A stretch of DNA of 54,347 nt. Source: Planococcus salinus. Its GTDB lineage: Bacteria; Bacillota; Bacilli; Bacillales_A; Planococcaceae. Position numbers and translations under genes: made by a program. Shown here piece after piece: positions 16,649 to 25,499 of the stretch. Position 1 is the stretch's first letter, and each line of letters opens with the position of its first letter. The DNA lies in contig NZ_RIAX01000015.1 of assembly GCF_003719725.1 (NCBI RefSeq), positions 1 through 54,347 on the forward strand, in the 5' to 3' direction. The notes beneath the pieces are model-generated. The model was not told the DNA's origin. It ran no database searches and saw only the letters and a program-made list of their open reading frames with translations.

Positions 16649-16683
16649 TTGGAAAAGAAGAAGGAATAGTTGCAGATCCTGTT

Positions 16684-16738
16684 CTGATCCGAAGGTGTAA
16701 AGTAGTGGGCAAAAGTCACTGCCGTACTATCGGATCAG
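16684..16738 (+). promoter_or_regulatory. Large hairpin upstream of the luciferase-like gene
   Basis: CTGATCCGA (16684-16692) pairs perfectly with TCGGATCAG (16730-16738). Inside, AGTA/TACT and GTG/CAC pairs are possible. It lies about 70 bases before the next start codon without a T-run, so it is a leader or intergenic RNA structure of unknown use. GATCCGAT recurs once more downstream (about 16764). Confidence 0.45.
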
Positions 16739-16808
16739 CCGTTGTGAGCTGAAAAAATGAATTGATCCGATTTAATCGCTACAATGGTAAAGATAAGGAG
16801 TGAATGAA

Positions 16809-17816
16809 ATGCCAACAAAGAAGTTTGAAAATATCCCACTTGCCGTTCTCGACTTGGCGCCGATCAATGAAGGAAGCGAAACAGGCCAGTCGTTCAAAAA
16901 TAGCGTGGAGCTGGCCCGCCATGTAGAAAAGCTGGGATTTAACCGGTACTGGCTGGCTGAGCATCATAATATGCCAGGCATCGGCAGTTCAGCGACGTCC
17001 GTTTTAATCGGCCATATCGCAGGAGCGACTTCGACCATCCGTGTCGGTTCCGGCGGTATTATGCTGCCGAACCATGCACCGCTCGTCATTGCTGAGCAGT
17101 TTGGGACGCTGGAAGCGATGTATCCAGGCAGAATTGATCTGGGTCTGGGGCGCGCACCAGGAAGCGACCAATCAACGGCTTTTGCGCTGAGACGGACGCT
17201 TCACAGCAGCGGCGATGAATTTCCTCAGCTGGTCGATGAACTGGAGAACTACTTTTCCGACAACCCGGCTGGACGGGTTCGCGCGTATCCGGGCACAGGC
17301 CTGGACATTCCGATTTGGCTTCTGGGTTCCAGTGGCTTCAGCGCACAGCTTGCTGCCTATAAAGGTTTGCCATTCTCATTTGCCAGCCATTTTGCGCCGG
17401 ACTTCACCATGCAGGCGCTGCAATTGTATCATCAGAATTTCAAGCCGTCTGCTGCCTTGAAAGAACCGTACGCGATGGTAGGGGTCAACATCATTGCTGC
17501 CGATACACAGGAACGGGCGGAATGGCTTGCGACTTCCTCACAGCAGCAGATGTTCTCGCTGATGAGGGGAGAACCGACCACATTCCAACCGCCGATCGAT
17601 GATTTGAAAGAAGTTTGGACTGACCGGGAAATCGCCATCTTCAGGGAAAAGCTGGACAGCGATTCCATGATCGTTGGAACACCGGATGTCGTCCAGCAAA
17701 AACTGAAAAATTTCATCCAGAAAACAAGAGCCAACGAAGTGATTGTCAATTCGCAGATTTTCCATCAGGAAGACCGTCTGCGGTCCTATGAACTTGTGGC
17801 TGAAATGATGGAATGA
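16809..17816 (+). CDS. Luciferase-like flavin-dependent oxidoreductase
   Basis: A 335-residue LLM-class protein of the single-subunit type (YhbW-like). It shows the N-terminal [10 protein letters not shown] strand, the [12 protein letters not shown] motif, LGRAPGSDQ (flavin phosphate region) and [13 protein letters not shown]. These enzymes use reduced FMN from a partner reductase; no partner is beside it. AAGGAG ends eight bases before the ATG at 16809, which is preferred to the GTG at 16800. A strong terminator follows. Substrate not known. Confidence 0.9.
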   Translation: MPTKKFENIPLAVLDLAPINEGSETGQSFKNSVELARHVEKLGFNRYWLAEHHNMPGIGSSATSVLIGHIAGATSTIRVGSGGIMLPNHAPLVIAEQFGTLEAMYPGRIDLGLGRAPGSDQSTAFALRRTLHSSGDEFPQLVDELENYFSDNPAGRVRAYPGTGLDIPIWLLGSSGFSAQLAAYKGLPFSFASHFAPDFTMQALQLYHQNFKPSAALKEPYAMVGVNIIAADTQERAEWLATSSQQQMFSLMRGEPTTFQPPIDDLKEVWTDREIAIFREKLDSDSMIVGTPDVVQQKLKNFIQKTRANEVIVNSQIFHQEDRLRSYELVAEMME

Positions 17817-17817
17817 T

Positions 17818-17852
17818 AAAAACCTCCTGTCTTCATGAGACAGGAGGTTTTT
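17818..17852 (+). terminator. Rho-independent terminator
   Basis: AAAAACCTCCTGTCT (17818-17832), five-base loop, AGACAGGAGGTTTTT (17838-17852). It ends the luciferase-like gene. Confidence 0.92.
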
Positions 17853-17867
17853 CAATGCACAGAGAAA

Positions 17868-17895
17868 AACACCTCCCATTCGAGAGAGGTGCTTC
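17868..17895 (-). terminator. Terminator of the small acidic ORF
   Basis: CACCTC (17870-17875) and GAGGTG (17886-17891) form a stem, followed on the minus strand by T5. It lies 13 bases past the stop of the 56-residue gene. Confidence 0.7.
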
Positions 17896-17903
17896 CATGA
17901 AGA

Positions 17904-18074
17904 TCAGTGAAGGTCTTTTGCTTTGATCTCTTCACTTTTCTCTGCTTCCAGTGCGTCGTCTTCCTCAAACACAGAGTAATCAGGTGCTCCTTCACCGACC
18001 ATATCAAGAGATGCCATAAAATCTTCATCCAAACGGCGTTCGATTTCTTTTGGATTCAGACGTTCGCGGTTCAT
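17904..18074 (-). CDS. Small acidic protein, 56 residues
   Basis: A short gene with ATG, a strong AAGGAGG site eight bases upstream, and its own terminator. The product starts MNRERLNPKEIERRLDEDFM and is rich in Glu and Asp throughout, without a signal peptide or membrane segment. The ribosome site, clean stop and terminator together support real expression. I do not recognise the family. Confidence 0.7.
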   Translation of the reverse strand: MNRERLNPKEIERRLDEDFMASLDMVGEGAPDYSVFEEDDALEAEKSEEIKAKDLH

Positions 18075-18207
18075 GCTGACCAGCCTCCTTGTTTTTTCAC
18101 AATAGTGGTATGGATGAGGAAGACATCTTTCTATCTATCATCAGTATACTGATTTTTCAATTTATTTTGAAGCGATACGGCTTGCCGATTCTTTTTCTTT
18201 TGAAATG

Positions 18208-18245
18208 AAAAAGTCGGCACACCGATTTCGGTATGCCGGCTTTTT
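18208..18245. terminator. Bidirectional terminator
   Basis: AAAAAGTCGGCA with TGCCGGCTTTTT plus an inner ACCGA/CGGT. On the minus strand it ends the single-membrane-segment gene that stops at 18247. Confidence 0.85.
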
Positions 18246-18246
18246 A

Positions 18247-19164
18247 TTAGTTGTCCTGATTTACTTCAGCGTTCAATATCATCGATTCGAAAAACAACGA
18301 AGGAGAGGTTTCGTTCCATTCGGCTGAAGTGGGGTCTTGTGTCCGTTCCGCGATAAAGCCATAGGCCATTTGCGTCCGCGGGTCGTCCGTCAGTGGAAGT
18401 TTCACCAAAGGGCCTTCAGGGGTCAGCCAATTCAATTGCTCCTGTCGATTATTCAACGAAAAGTCGATCCATTGCTGTTCAGCTTCTTCGCTTGCAAACA
18501 AAGGTGCTGGCGCCAGCATGGTCCATGTCTGGGAAATATGTTTCGGAGGCAGCCAGAAACTTTTCAGGACGGTGCCTTCTTCAAACTCCAAATTGGGGTT
18601 TTCGTGGCGGAGTTCCATAACTTCTGTACCATCGCCGAGTGTAATTTCTCTGGATACATAGATTTGGCCCTGAAGCAACTCGTTGCCATTCCATTCAATA
18701 GCGCCGAAAGGGTTGCTTGTCGGGTCTTGTCCGTATACAGGGTCCTCTGATGGGTCAACGGGTTCAGGGTTCCAGGAAGTCAGTTCCCCGCCTTCCAGAC
18801 CTGACATATTCAAGGAAAGTGCATAGGGCATCCATCCGGTATTATCGACTTCTTCAAACAGCAGCTTGACATCATTGTCCAACGTCCGTTCCACAATGGT
18901 ATACGTTCCGAGCTGAAGACCGAGCAGCTTGATGGCACGTTCATGTCGGATATCAGAACCTTCTTCACTGACTTCAGGATCGGAAAGTGTAAAAAGCGTC
19001 GGTTTGTCTATCGTCAAGCTTAATCCGTCCACAGAATGGACTTCTTCTTCGTGCGTCATATACATCATGCCCGCGAATAAAATAAGCGTCATAAAAAATA
19101 CGACCAATATCAATAACGTGATCTTTCTGAACAAAATGTCCACCTCTGTTGTCTGCTTTGTCAT
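18247..19164 (-). CDS. Membrane-anchored extracellular protein of unknown function
   Basis: About 305 residues: one transmembrane segment near the N-terminus (ITLLILVVFFMTLILFAGMMYM), then a ~255-residue outside domain of acidic, beta-rich character. The start is uncertain. The ATG at 19164 has only a weak ribosome site and lies just after a TATAAT. A TTG at 19134 is well spaced from AGAGGTGG and would give a protein beginning with FRKITLL. No recognisable domain. It is a single gene ending in a strong terminator. Confidence 0.7.
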   Translation of the reverse strand: MTKQTTEVDILFRKITLLILVVFFMTLILFAGMMYMTHEEEVHSVDGLSLTIDKPTLFTLSDPEVSEEGSDIRHERAIKLLGLQLGTYTIVERTLDNDVKLLFEEVDNTGWMPYALSLNMSGLEGGELTSWNPEPVDPSEDPVYGQDPTSNPFGAIEWNGNELLQGQIYVSREITLGDGTEVMELRHENPNLEFEEGTVLKSFWLPPKHISQTWTMLAPAPLFASEEAEQQWIDFSLNNRQEQLNWLTPEGPLVKLPLTDDPRTQMAYGFIAERTQDPTSAEWNETSPSLFFESMILNAEVNQDN

Positions 19165-19315
19165 GCTTCTTCGATTATAGCATGGCAAAAGGACAGAATC
19201 AGTGGAAGATTTGAGCATGCGATGAACTTTCAGGAAAGAGTCGACAGAAGGGGGCTGTATCCGTTCTATTTTTTAGACAGGCAGTTTTGTATAATGGAAG
19301 ATGGAGGGATTAATG

Positions 19316-19921
19316 ATGAAAAAATTATTACTGACGGGATTTGAACCGTTCCTTGACTTTACAGTGAATCCAACGATGAAAGTGGTGGAGGAACTGGAAA
19401 GCGAAACGATCGGTGGGTATGAGGTGATCGGCAGGATTTTGCCGGTGGATTTTCACTCATCAGGAGAACGCCTGCTTGGACTGATAAAAGAAGTGGAGCC
19501 GGATGCAGTCATTTCGCTGGGCCTCGCTGCAGGCAGATTTAAAATGACACCGGAACGCATTGCGATCAATGTAAAAGACGGTGCAGTGGACAACGAAGGG
19601 CATAAACCGGTGGATGAGCCGATCCGCGGGGAAGGGGAAGAAGGTTATTTCTCCACTTTGCCGATCCGCAAGATGGTCAATCGCCTGATTGAAGCCGGCT
19701 TGCCGGCGGACGTGTCCAATACGGCTGGCGCTTATTTGTGCAACAATGTCATGTACGAAGGGTTGCATTACGCCAAAACGCAAAAGCCGGACATGCTTTC
19801 GGGATTTCTCCATATGCCGGCTTCCCATGAGCTGGGGATTCAGCATGGCAAGATTCCGAGCTGGTCGCATGAGGACCTGGTAAAAGGTGTGCGTGTGTGC
19901 ATCGAAAGCTTATCAGAATAG
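19316..19921 (+). CDS. pcp: Pyrrolidone-carboxylate peptidase
   Basis: Removes N-terminal pyroglutamate from peptides in the cytoplasm. 201 residues, slightly shorter than the usual ~215. Catalytic segments are visible: TPERIAINVKD (Glu), SNTAGAYLCNNVMY (nucleophile Cys) and GFLHMPASHE (His). GTTTTGTATAATGG carries a -10 box, and GGAGGG is spaced seven bases from the ATG at 19316, which is favoured over 19313. Single gene. Confidence 0.93.
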   Translation: MKKLLLTGFEPFLDFTVNPTMKVVEELESETIGGYEVIGRILPVDFHSSGERLLGLIKEVEPDAVISLGLAAGRFKMTPERIAINVKDGAVDNEGHKPVDEPIRGEGEEGYFSTLPIRKMVNRLIEAGLPADVSNTAGAYLCNNVMYEGLHYAKTQKPDMLSGFLHMPASHELGIQHGKIPSWSHEDLVKGVRVCIESLSE

Positions 19922-19959
19922 AACAGAGTGGGTCGGTTTTAGGGGTTTTTAGGTCGGAA

Positions 19960-20050
19960 CGCAAAAAAATTTCCGCCATCGCAAATAAATTCTCCTCCTC
20001 GCAAATAAAAATTTTCAAACGCAAATAATTCGCTCTAATCGCGAAGAAAC
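19960..20050. repeat. Five-unit 20-bp phased repeat
   Basis: The core CGCAAATAA (variants CGCAAAAAA, CGCGAAGAA) begins at 19960, 19980, 20000, 20020 and 20040, exactly every 20 bases. The other half of each unit is variable and pyrimidine-rich. It lies between pcp and the shared terminator and has no coding sense. Confidence 0.8.
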
Positions 20051-20057
20051 ACATAAA

Positions 20058-20096
20058 ACAAGCCGGCTGTGCAAATGCGCAGCCGGCTTGTTTTTA
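20058..20096. terminator. Bidirectional terminator between convergent genes
   Basis: ACAAGCCGGCTG with CAGCCGGCTTGT, then T5. It lies between pcp and the HAD phosphatase, which converge. Confidence 0.92.
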
Positions 20097-20104
20097 TATA
20101 GACT

Positions 20105-20764
20105 CTAAATGATTTCCCAATTCCGTTGTTGGGCCACGGTTTTGAGGCGGGGTTCCGGCTGGACGGCGACGGGATTTCCCACCAGCTCCAGCACAGGCAA
20201 GTCAGAAAAGCTGTCACCGTATGCAGAACTGTTCGCCCAATCGATCTCTTTGCCGGCCAAAGCCTCTTTTATTTTCTCCGTTTTCAACGGGCCTTGTATA
20301 TGGGCGATGGGAGTCCGGTGGTCCAGCAGATCATTTTTGTAGGGGACTTCCGTGCCGATGATGGTCTGGATTGGCATTTCTTTGGTCACTGCCTCCAGCA
20401 GCGGCATGAAAGCGCCTGATACCAGCATGACATAATCATTGTTTGCGACATGTTGCTTGAGCCTTTCGACCACGCCGGGGTTCATGTCAGCGTGCATTTT
20501 CTCCGCAATCTCCTGAAAATACTGTTCCAGGTCATTTCGCGAAAAAGTCTGAAGCGCTGATAGATACGCCTGGACTGATCGCTGGCGCATTTTCTTCTCC
20601 GGGTAAATCTTCAATTTGTGCCCCAGGTAAGGAGGAAGAATGGCACGGTAAAACATCCGGTATCGCTTGCTATGTTCAGGGTGATGTTTTAAATGGTCCA
20701 TCATCAGCTGAAAAGTCTCTTTCGAATACAATGTTCCGTCAAAATCGAATATGGCTACGCGCAC
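20105..20764 (-). CDS. HAD-superfamily phosphatase (HAD-IB, SerB-like)
   Basis: 219 residues. Motif I is FDFDGTLYS at the N-terminus, motif II is VMLVSGAF (Ser), and motif IV-like AYGDSFSDLPVLELVG near the C-terminus. The helical cap between motifs I and II is of the HAD-IB type seen in phosphoserine phosphatases and related lipid or nucleotide phosphatases. The frame extends to GTG 20773, but GGAG is eight bases from the GTG at 20764, which is chosen. Substrate not determined. Confidence 0.88.
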   Translation of the reverse strand: MRVAIFDFDGTLYSKETFQLMMDHLKHHPEHSKRYRMFYRAILPPYLGHKLKIYPEKKMRQRSVQAYLSALQTFSRNDLEQYFQEIAEKMHADMNPGVVERLKQHVANNDYVMLVSGAFMPLLEAVTKEMPIQTIIGTEVPYKNDLLDHRTPIAHIQGPLKTEKIKEALAGKEIDWANSSAYGDSFSDLPVLELVGNPVAVQPEPRLKTVAQQRNWEII

Positions 20765-20831
20765 AACTATCACTCCGGTCTGTCATAATTTAATCTCTAT
20801 AATAAGTTAAACTTAATGATCTCTAATTGTC

Positions 20832-20955
20832 GATATTCCGCAAAACAGCTCCGCTTTCCTGCGGGCTTGCGCCGAACTAACTCGGGCTGGACGCCCGAGT
20901 GGATTTCGACACTTCGCTATCCCGCTGGAGTCTCCGCTGTTTTGCTCCATATCTT
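20832..20955. repeat. Dispersed structured repeat, copy 1
   Basis: A 124-bp unit with imperfect terminal inverted repeats (GATAT-N3-GCAAAACAGC at both ends), and an inner stem CTCGGGC/GCCCGAG. A second copy of the same length, differing at eight positions, lies at 25112-25235. It is non-coding. Confidence 0.85.
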
Positions 20956-21008
20956 TTAGTTTAACAGCAGGAAAACAGAAGCCTATCTCTTATTTAATAA
21001 ATTTCTTA

Positions 21009-21183
21009 GCGCCGGCGCGTCCACGGGCTGGGCGGAGCTATGAGACGAGTGCTCTTCTCGGCTCATGGCGGGAAAGGCATTGGCCAAAGATAGTTTGGCC
21101 GATGCCTTTGCGACGAAGCAGCGAAGCGATGCAGGAGCACCGGTTTATGCCCAAAGCGGCCGAAGCGGTGTATAAAAGCTAAT
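21009..21183. repeat. GC-rich hairpin cluster
   Basis: Three successive stems: ATGAGaCGAG with CTCGgCTCAT (21040-21066), AAAGGCATTGGCCAAA with TTTGGCCGATGCCTTT (21073-21109), and CACCG with CGGTG (about 21139-21170). It is much GC-richer than its flanks and resembles dispersed palindromic repeats of Bacillales; no second copy is seen in this window. Confidence 0.6.
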
Positions 21184-21349
21184 TTCTTTAGTTTAACATA
21201 TATAGTTTAATCATATCGGAAAGCACAGAGGTGTTCTAGTGCTTTGCAAATGCCAGATGAGCCGAGGAGGCTTTTATGATACTATTAACTAGAGCTATTG
21301 GTATATATTGACGCTATAAGTCCTTTTTTAATTTATGAGGTGTATAAAG

Positions 21350-22480
21350 TTGAAGAAAGAAATAAAATCGATTTATTTTATCCGTGTATTCGCGATGCTG
21401 ATGGTGGTGCTGGTTCATGTAACGGCACCGTATACGCATTTGTTTTCCCCCAATACGATTCAGCATATATCATATCATTTTGTGAATAATATCGTCCGCG
21501 TGGAAGCAGGCTTATTCATCATGCTGGTCGGCATTGTCTTTTTCTATAATTACCGAAATCGCGAGTTGACGCCGAAAGTACTGCTCGATTATTTCCGAAA
21601 ACGCGTCGTCTACATATTGATTCCTTATATTATCTGGTCACTTATCTATGAAGCGGATGCTATTTACTACAACCATAAAGTATTTGACATGGGTGGGATA
21701 TTGGATAACATCCTTCACGGGGGCAGTAAATATCAACTCCACTTCATCTCTTTGGTCGTCCAGTTTTATCTGTTCTTTCCGATTATGCTGTTCATCGTCC
21801 AGAAATCGGCTTTTTTGCGGAAGTATTTATGGGCAGTCGGGGTTGTCATCGAATTTGTATATTATTTCGTGAATATGGAATACCGTTTGACGAGCGGACC
21901 GTTTTTCGTGACGATTATCAGTCCGTTTTTACTGGGCGCCTGGATCGGACTTCACTATGAAGCCATCAAGGCAAAAATCACCGGTTCAAAAACCGTACTG
22001 CTCGGTCTGGCATTTTTGTGTGCCGCTGTACCTTATGTGCTGATCCGTTATCAGAATGCGTTTAATACACGCGTTCCGATTCCGGAAGAATTGTATAAAT
22101 TGATCGGCATCGGTTTCCTGGTGATCGGCGGCTTGTACTTTTTCCATTTGTCGGAACGGCTCGTTGTCAAACTGGACAGCGACGCCATAGAAAAAGTCAA
22201 AAACCTGGCTTATTATTCCTTCGGCTATTATTTACTGCATCCATATGTCATTACGCAAGTGAACATCTATTTCCCAATTCGGGACGGCTGGTTCTCTTGG
22301 CACTTCATGATTTTCTTCCAGTATGTGTTGGTGGTGGTCATTTGTTATTTCGTCATTTGGTGGTTCCATCGTTTTATTCCATTGGCGAGTTTTGTGTTCG
22401 GCAAACTGCCGAAAAAGGCGCCGCTTTTCTGGGAAGCCGGAAAAGAGCGGTTGCCTTCTGCTAAAGGAGAGAAGGCATAG
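21350..22480 (+). CDS. Acyltransferase 3 family membrane protein
   Basis: 376 residues with about ten hydrophobic segments. The first carries FIRVFAMLMVVLVHVTAPY, whose His is the conserved residue of integral-membrane O-acyltransferases; these transfer acyl groups to cell-surface polymers. There is no C-terminal SGNH domain as in OatA. The start is TTG 21350, seven bases after GAGGTG; the ATG at 21335 overlaps that site. It stands alone upstream of a small unknown gene. Confidence 0.85.
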   Translation: MKKEIKSIYFIRVFAMLMVVLVHVTAPYTHLFSPNTIQHISYHFVNNIVRVEAGLFIMLVGIVFFYNYRNRELTPKVLLDYFRKRVVYILIPYIIWSLIYEADAIYYNHKVFDMGGILDNILHGGSKYQLHFISLVVQFYLFFPIMLFIVQKSAFLRKYLWAVGVVIEFVYYFVNMEYRLTSGPFFVTIISPFLLGAWIGLHYEAIKAKITGSKTVLLGLAFLCAAVPYVLIRYQNAFNTRVPIPEELYKLIGIGFLVIGGLYFFHLSERLVVKLDSDAIEKVKNLAYYSFGYYLLHPYVITQVNIYFPIRDGWFSWHFMIFFQYVLVVVICYFVIWWFHRFIPLASFVFGKLPKKAPLFWEAGKERLPSAKGEKA

Positions 22481-22554
22481 CTGTTCCATGTTTACCAGCT
22501 GATTCGTCGAGGTATAGAAGAGAAACTGAAACAAGCTCGACAGGAGGTCGTTGA

Positions 22555-22848
22555 ATGGCTGAAAAGCAGATCATGGTCGGCTATGTGCAGCTGACGGAAG
22601 AAGAATCGGAACGGTTGTTTGAAGAAGTGAAGAAAGATAAACAAATCGATTCCTATGACGCGCTTCAGGATTTGATGGAGGATTTTGAATCGAGGGTCAT
22701 CGAACCGGAAACAAAACCGTTGGCAGATGTAATGGATGACAAAGAAGCTCCTACGGAAGAAAAAGACACAGGAGTCCGTTACATCGAAATCTTCAATAAA
22801 CTGGAGGAAGACTCCCGTTACCGCATCAAATCATCCAAACAACCATAA
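22555..22848 (+). CDS. Small hypothetical protein, 97 residues
   Basis: A soluble, acidic protein with a helical N-terminal half (LTEEESERLFEEVKKDKQID) and a charged linker in the middle. GACAGGAGG precedes the ATG. It lies 74 bases after the acyltransferase gene and before a strong terminator, so it may be the second gene of that unit. The family is not recognised. Confidence 0.65.
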   Translation: MAEKQIMVGYVQLTEEESERLFEEVKKDKQIDSYDALQDLMEDFESRVIEPETKPLADVMDDKEAPTEEKDTGVRYIEIFNKLEEDSRYRIKSSKQP

Positions 22849-22859
22849 TGGATTTCAAC

Positions 22860-22892
22860 AAAACCGCCCAAGCAGCTGCCTGGGCGGTTTTT
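22860..22892. terminator. Bidirectional terminator
   Basis: AAAACCGCCCA, ten-base loop, TGGGCGGTTTTT. It separates the small gene from the convergent YyaL-type gene, whose stop codon overlaps its right side. Confidence 0.9.
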
Positions 22893-24981
22893 ACTGAGCT
22901 AACCGCTGCTTCACTTCCTGGAGATCGAACAGCGGCATTTTGCATACATAATTTTCACAGACATAAACAGCGAGAGGGATGTCGTCATGAATTTTCCCTT
23001 CTGTCAGCGGCATGGTCCCGGCAGCTTCCACAGTCGCTTCAAGCCATACATCGTAAGGCCGGTAAGACGTCCTCAGAAACTGAAGCAAGGCGCTTTTTTC
23101 AGTTTGTGATGTGCCGCTGATGACAATTTCCTTGCCGCCGGCTTGAAAAGCCAGCCGGGCAGTCAGCAGCATCAAAACGGCGGAAGGGTATTTTTCTGCA
23201 ATATCGGCAAAAGCGGTGATGGTTGTGTCACTTTTGGTCAACAAGTCGTTATCGCCTGTCAGCTTGCCAAGGCGCCATAATTGCAGCGCTGCGATGCCGT
23301 TGCCCGAAGGCATCGCTCCATCAATCGCTGTTTTGTCCCGGACAATGAGTGCTTCGGCTTCTTTATCGGTAAAGAAAAATCCATATTGGCCGATATCCTC
23401 AAAGCGTTCAAGCAAAGCCTGTGCCAGTTGTTTTGCTTTTGCCAGGTTCGCCACAGCACCCGTAGCCATATATAATTCGATATGAGCCCAGAGCAGATGC
23501 GCATAATCATCCAAGTATCCGAGGTTTTTCGCTTCTCCTTCCCGCCAGCGGGTGTAGAGATACTCTTCCTGCCATAAGTGAGTATCTACAAATTCTACAG
23601 CATTTTCAGCGAGCTCAAGGAATTTCGGTTCAGCAAAAGCTGCACCGGCTTTTGCCATCGCCGCGATGCACAGTCCGTTCCAGGAAGTCAAAATCTTATC
23701 ATCCAAATGAGGGTAACTACGTTTTTGCCGTTCCGCCAGCAATTGTTGCCGGCAATTCTCCAACAGTCTTTCGAGTTCCACAAGTGTCATTCCGTGTTTG
23801 TCGGCAATGGCTGCTTTGTTTGTGCCGATCAGGTTCGGGATGTTTGCATTTTCAAAATTCCCTTGAGGGGTGATGTTGTAAACTTCACGGTATACCGGCG
23901 CTTGTTCGGTTCCCAGAATTTTCGTTATTTCATCAGCGGACCAGACATAATACTTTCCTTCTTCCCCTTCACTGTCCGCATCAATGGCAGAATAAAAGCC
24001 GCCATCCGGATGCAGCATTTCCCGTTTCAGGAAACGGGCTGTGTCATAAACTATTTTTCGGTAACTGGGGTTTCTGTTAATCAGAAATGCCTCTGTATAG
24101 ACCATCATCATCAAGGCCTGGTCATAGAGCATTTTCTCGAAATGGGGGACCAGCCATTTCGGATCGGTCGAATAACGGGCAAAGCCGAAGCCGACATGGT
24201 CGTAAATTCCGCCATCCGCAATGGAATCCAGCGTTTTTTCAACCATCTCCATCGTATTCTGATCTTTGGTGACGGCGTAATACCGGAGCAAAAACAATAA
24301 TTGGCCAGGTGACGGGAATTTAGGGGCACCGCCAAATCCGCCGAATGAAGAATCAAATTCCCCTTCCAGAATGGCATGGGCCTGGGCAATCACTTCTGAA
24401 GAAACTTCCTGTGTGTTTGTCTGGATTCCCGGCTGCAATGCACCGGTCAGTTTGTCGGCGACGTCCTGGATTTTTTCAGGATCGGTCCTGTAGGCATGGA
24501 GCAACTGAGGCAAAACATCCATCATGCCGGGGCGGCCATACTTGCTTGTTTTCGGAAAGTACGTTCCGGCATAAAACGGGCGTTGCTCTGGTGTCAAAAA
24601 AACGTTCAGCGGCCAACCGCCTTCACCGGTCAGCAGTTGACAGATGTTCATGTAAATCGTGTCAATATCCGGTCGCTCTTCCCGGTCCACTTTGATGGCG
24701 ATGAAATGGTCATTCAATAATTCCGCCACTTCTGCGTCTTCAAATGATTCATGCTCCATGACATGGCACCAATGGCAAGTGCTGTAGCCGATGGACAGGA
24801 ATACCGGTTTGTTTTCCGCAGCGGCTCTTTTGAAAGCTGCATCGCTCCATGGATACCAATTGACCGGGTTGCTGTCATGCTGAAGCAGGTAAGGCGACTT
24901 CTCCAGAGACAACCAATTCTTATCAGCACTCGGTCTGGCATCAACCAACGGATCTTTTTCAGAATGGTCCAAGGAAATCAC
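22891..24981 (-). CDS. yyaL: Thioredoxin-domain/glycosidase-like protein YyaL (DUF255)
   Basis: 696 residues. The N-terminal DUF255 thioredoxin-like domain contains the signature [17 protein letters not shown] and [17 protein letters not shown] with its CHWC motif. It is followed by an (alpha/alpha)6-barrel region like that of six-hairpin glycosidases and N-acylglucosamine epimerases, with [20 protein letters not shown]. The family is widespread (human SPATA20) but its reaction is not known. The start is a GTG at 24981; a TTG at 24972 is also well spaced from AGAGGTGG. Full length for the family. Confidence 0.93.
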   Translation of the reverse strand: MISLDHSEKDPLVDARPSADKNWLSLEKSPYLLQHDSNPVNWYPWSDAAFKRAAAENKPVFLSIGYSTCHWCHVMEHESFEDAEVAELLNDHFIAIKVDREERPDIDTIYMNICQLLTGEGGWPLNVFLTPEQRPFYAGTYFPKTSKYGRPGMMDVLPQLLHAYRTDPEKIQDVADKLTGALQPGIQTNTQEVSSEVIAQAHAILEGEFDSSFGGFGGAPKFPSPGQLLFLLRYYAVTKDQNTMEMVEKTLDSIADGGIYDHVGFGFARYSTDPKWLVPHFEKMLYDQALMMMVYTEAFLINRNPSYRKIVYDTARFLKREMLHPDGGFYSAIDADSEGEEGKYYVWSADEITKILGTEQAPVYREVYNITPQGNFENANIPNLIGTNKAAIADKHGMTLVELERLLENCRQQLLAERQKRSYPHLDDKILTSWNGLCIAAMAKAGAAFAEPKFLELAENAVEFVDTHLWQEEYLYTRWREGEAKNLGYLDDYAHLLWAHIELYMATGAVANLAKAKQLAQALLERFEDIGQYGFFFTDKEAEALIVRDKTAIDGAMPSGNGIAALQLWRLGKLTGDNDLLTKSDTTITAFADIAEKYPSAVLMLLTARLAFQAGGKEIVISGTSQTEKSALLQFLRTSYRPYDVWLEATVEAAGTMPLTEGKIHDDIPLAVYVCENYVCKMPLFDLQEVKQRLAQ

Positions 24982-25047
24982 TCCACCTCTAAGGTTTATT
25001 GAGTCTTTACCTATACTGTACCTTGTGGAAGAAATTATAAACAGAAA

Positions 25048-25083
25048 AAGGAGTGGCCCTGAATGATTTTCAGGGCCACTCCT
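25048..25083. terminator. Perfect hairpin, left terminus of the element
   Basis: GGAGTGGCCCTGAA with TTCAGGGCCACTCC around a short AT loop. A-rich sequence precedes it, so on the minus strand it might also terminate transcription. Confidence 0.6.
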
Positions 25084-25111
25084 AGCTTGTTGAGAAACGG
25101 TTCAGTACCTA

Positions 25112-25235
25112 GATATTCCGCAAACCAGCTCCGCTTTCCTGCGGGCTTGCGCTGAACTAACTCGGGCTCGGCGCCCGAGTGGATTTCAGCACTGCGCTAT
25201 CCCGCTGGAGTCTCCGCTGCTTTGCTCCATATCTT
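25112..25235. repeat. Dispersed structured repeat, copy 2
   Basis: Same length as the copy at 20832-20955, with eight differences. One pair of changes keeps a base pair (C-G in copy 1, T-A in copy 2) next to GAA/TTC, and the CTCGGGC/GCCCGAG stem is intact in both. Confidence 0.85.
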
Positions 25236-25322
25236 ACCCATTGTTCTATAAACAAGAAATCAATGGTATATCCTGATTTCTTATTTTAACCGCCTTAAAA
25301 TCAGTAATGGGAACTGAATGAA

Positions 25323-25437
25323 GCGGAAGGCGGCGACTCCTGCGGTAATAGCATGAGCTGAAGGCCCCGCAGGAGCGCAGCGACGAGGAGACTGAAGCCA
25401 TGCCCGCGGAAAGCGTCCGCCTGGAGCGAAATGGAAA
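25323..25437. repeat. Bacillaceae-type dispersed palindrome
   Basis: Begins GCGGAAGGCGGCGACTCCTG and ends GCGGAAAGCGTCCGCCTGG, with an inner CTCCTGCGG/CCGCAGGAG stem. Very similar sequences are common intergenic repeats in Bacillaceae genomes, from general recall. Confidence 0.65.
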
Positions 25438-25465
25438 AGGCTGATGAAAGTTTCTCGACAGCCTC

Positions 25466-25499
25466 GGAGTAGCCCTGAATGATTTTCAGGGCCACTCCT
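25466..25499. terminator. Hairpin, right terminus of the element
   Basis: GGAGTAGCCCTGAA with TTCAGGGCCACTCC, one mismatch from the left terminus. It stands just downstream (on the minus strand) of the YhfH-type gene, where it could help end the aceA transcript. Confidence 0.6.

Larger units (their letters stand above)
20765..21349. other. Repeat-rich intergenic region
   Basis: 585 bases without a credible gene. It contains a 124-bp palindromic repeat (20832-20955), a cluster of hairpins (21009-21180) and several copies of AGTTTAAC or its complement (20805, 20958, 21192). The promoter for the acyltransferase gene should lie in the last 150 bases. Confidence 0.75.

Noticed and set aside
19960..20059. 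CRISPR array
   Set aside because: The units are only 20 bp with 9-bp cores and 11-bp variable parts, far too short for repeats and spacers, and no cas gene is present.
23578..24300. 240-codon plus-strand frame opposite yyaL
   Set aside because: It lies wholly within the well-supported YyaL gene and shows no domain features.
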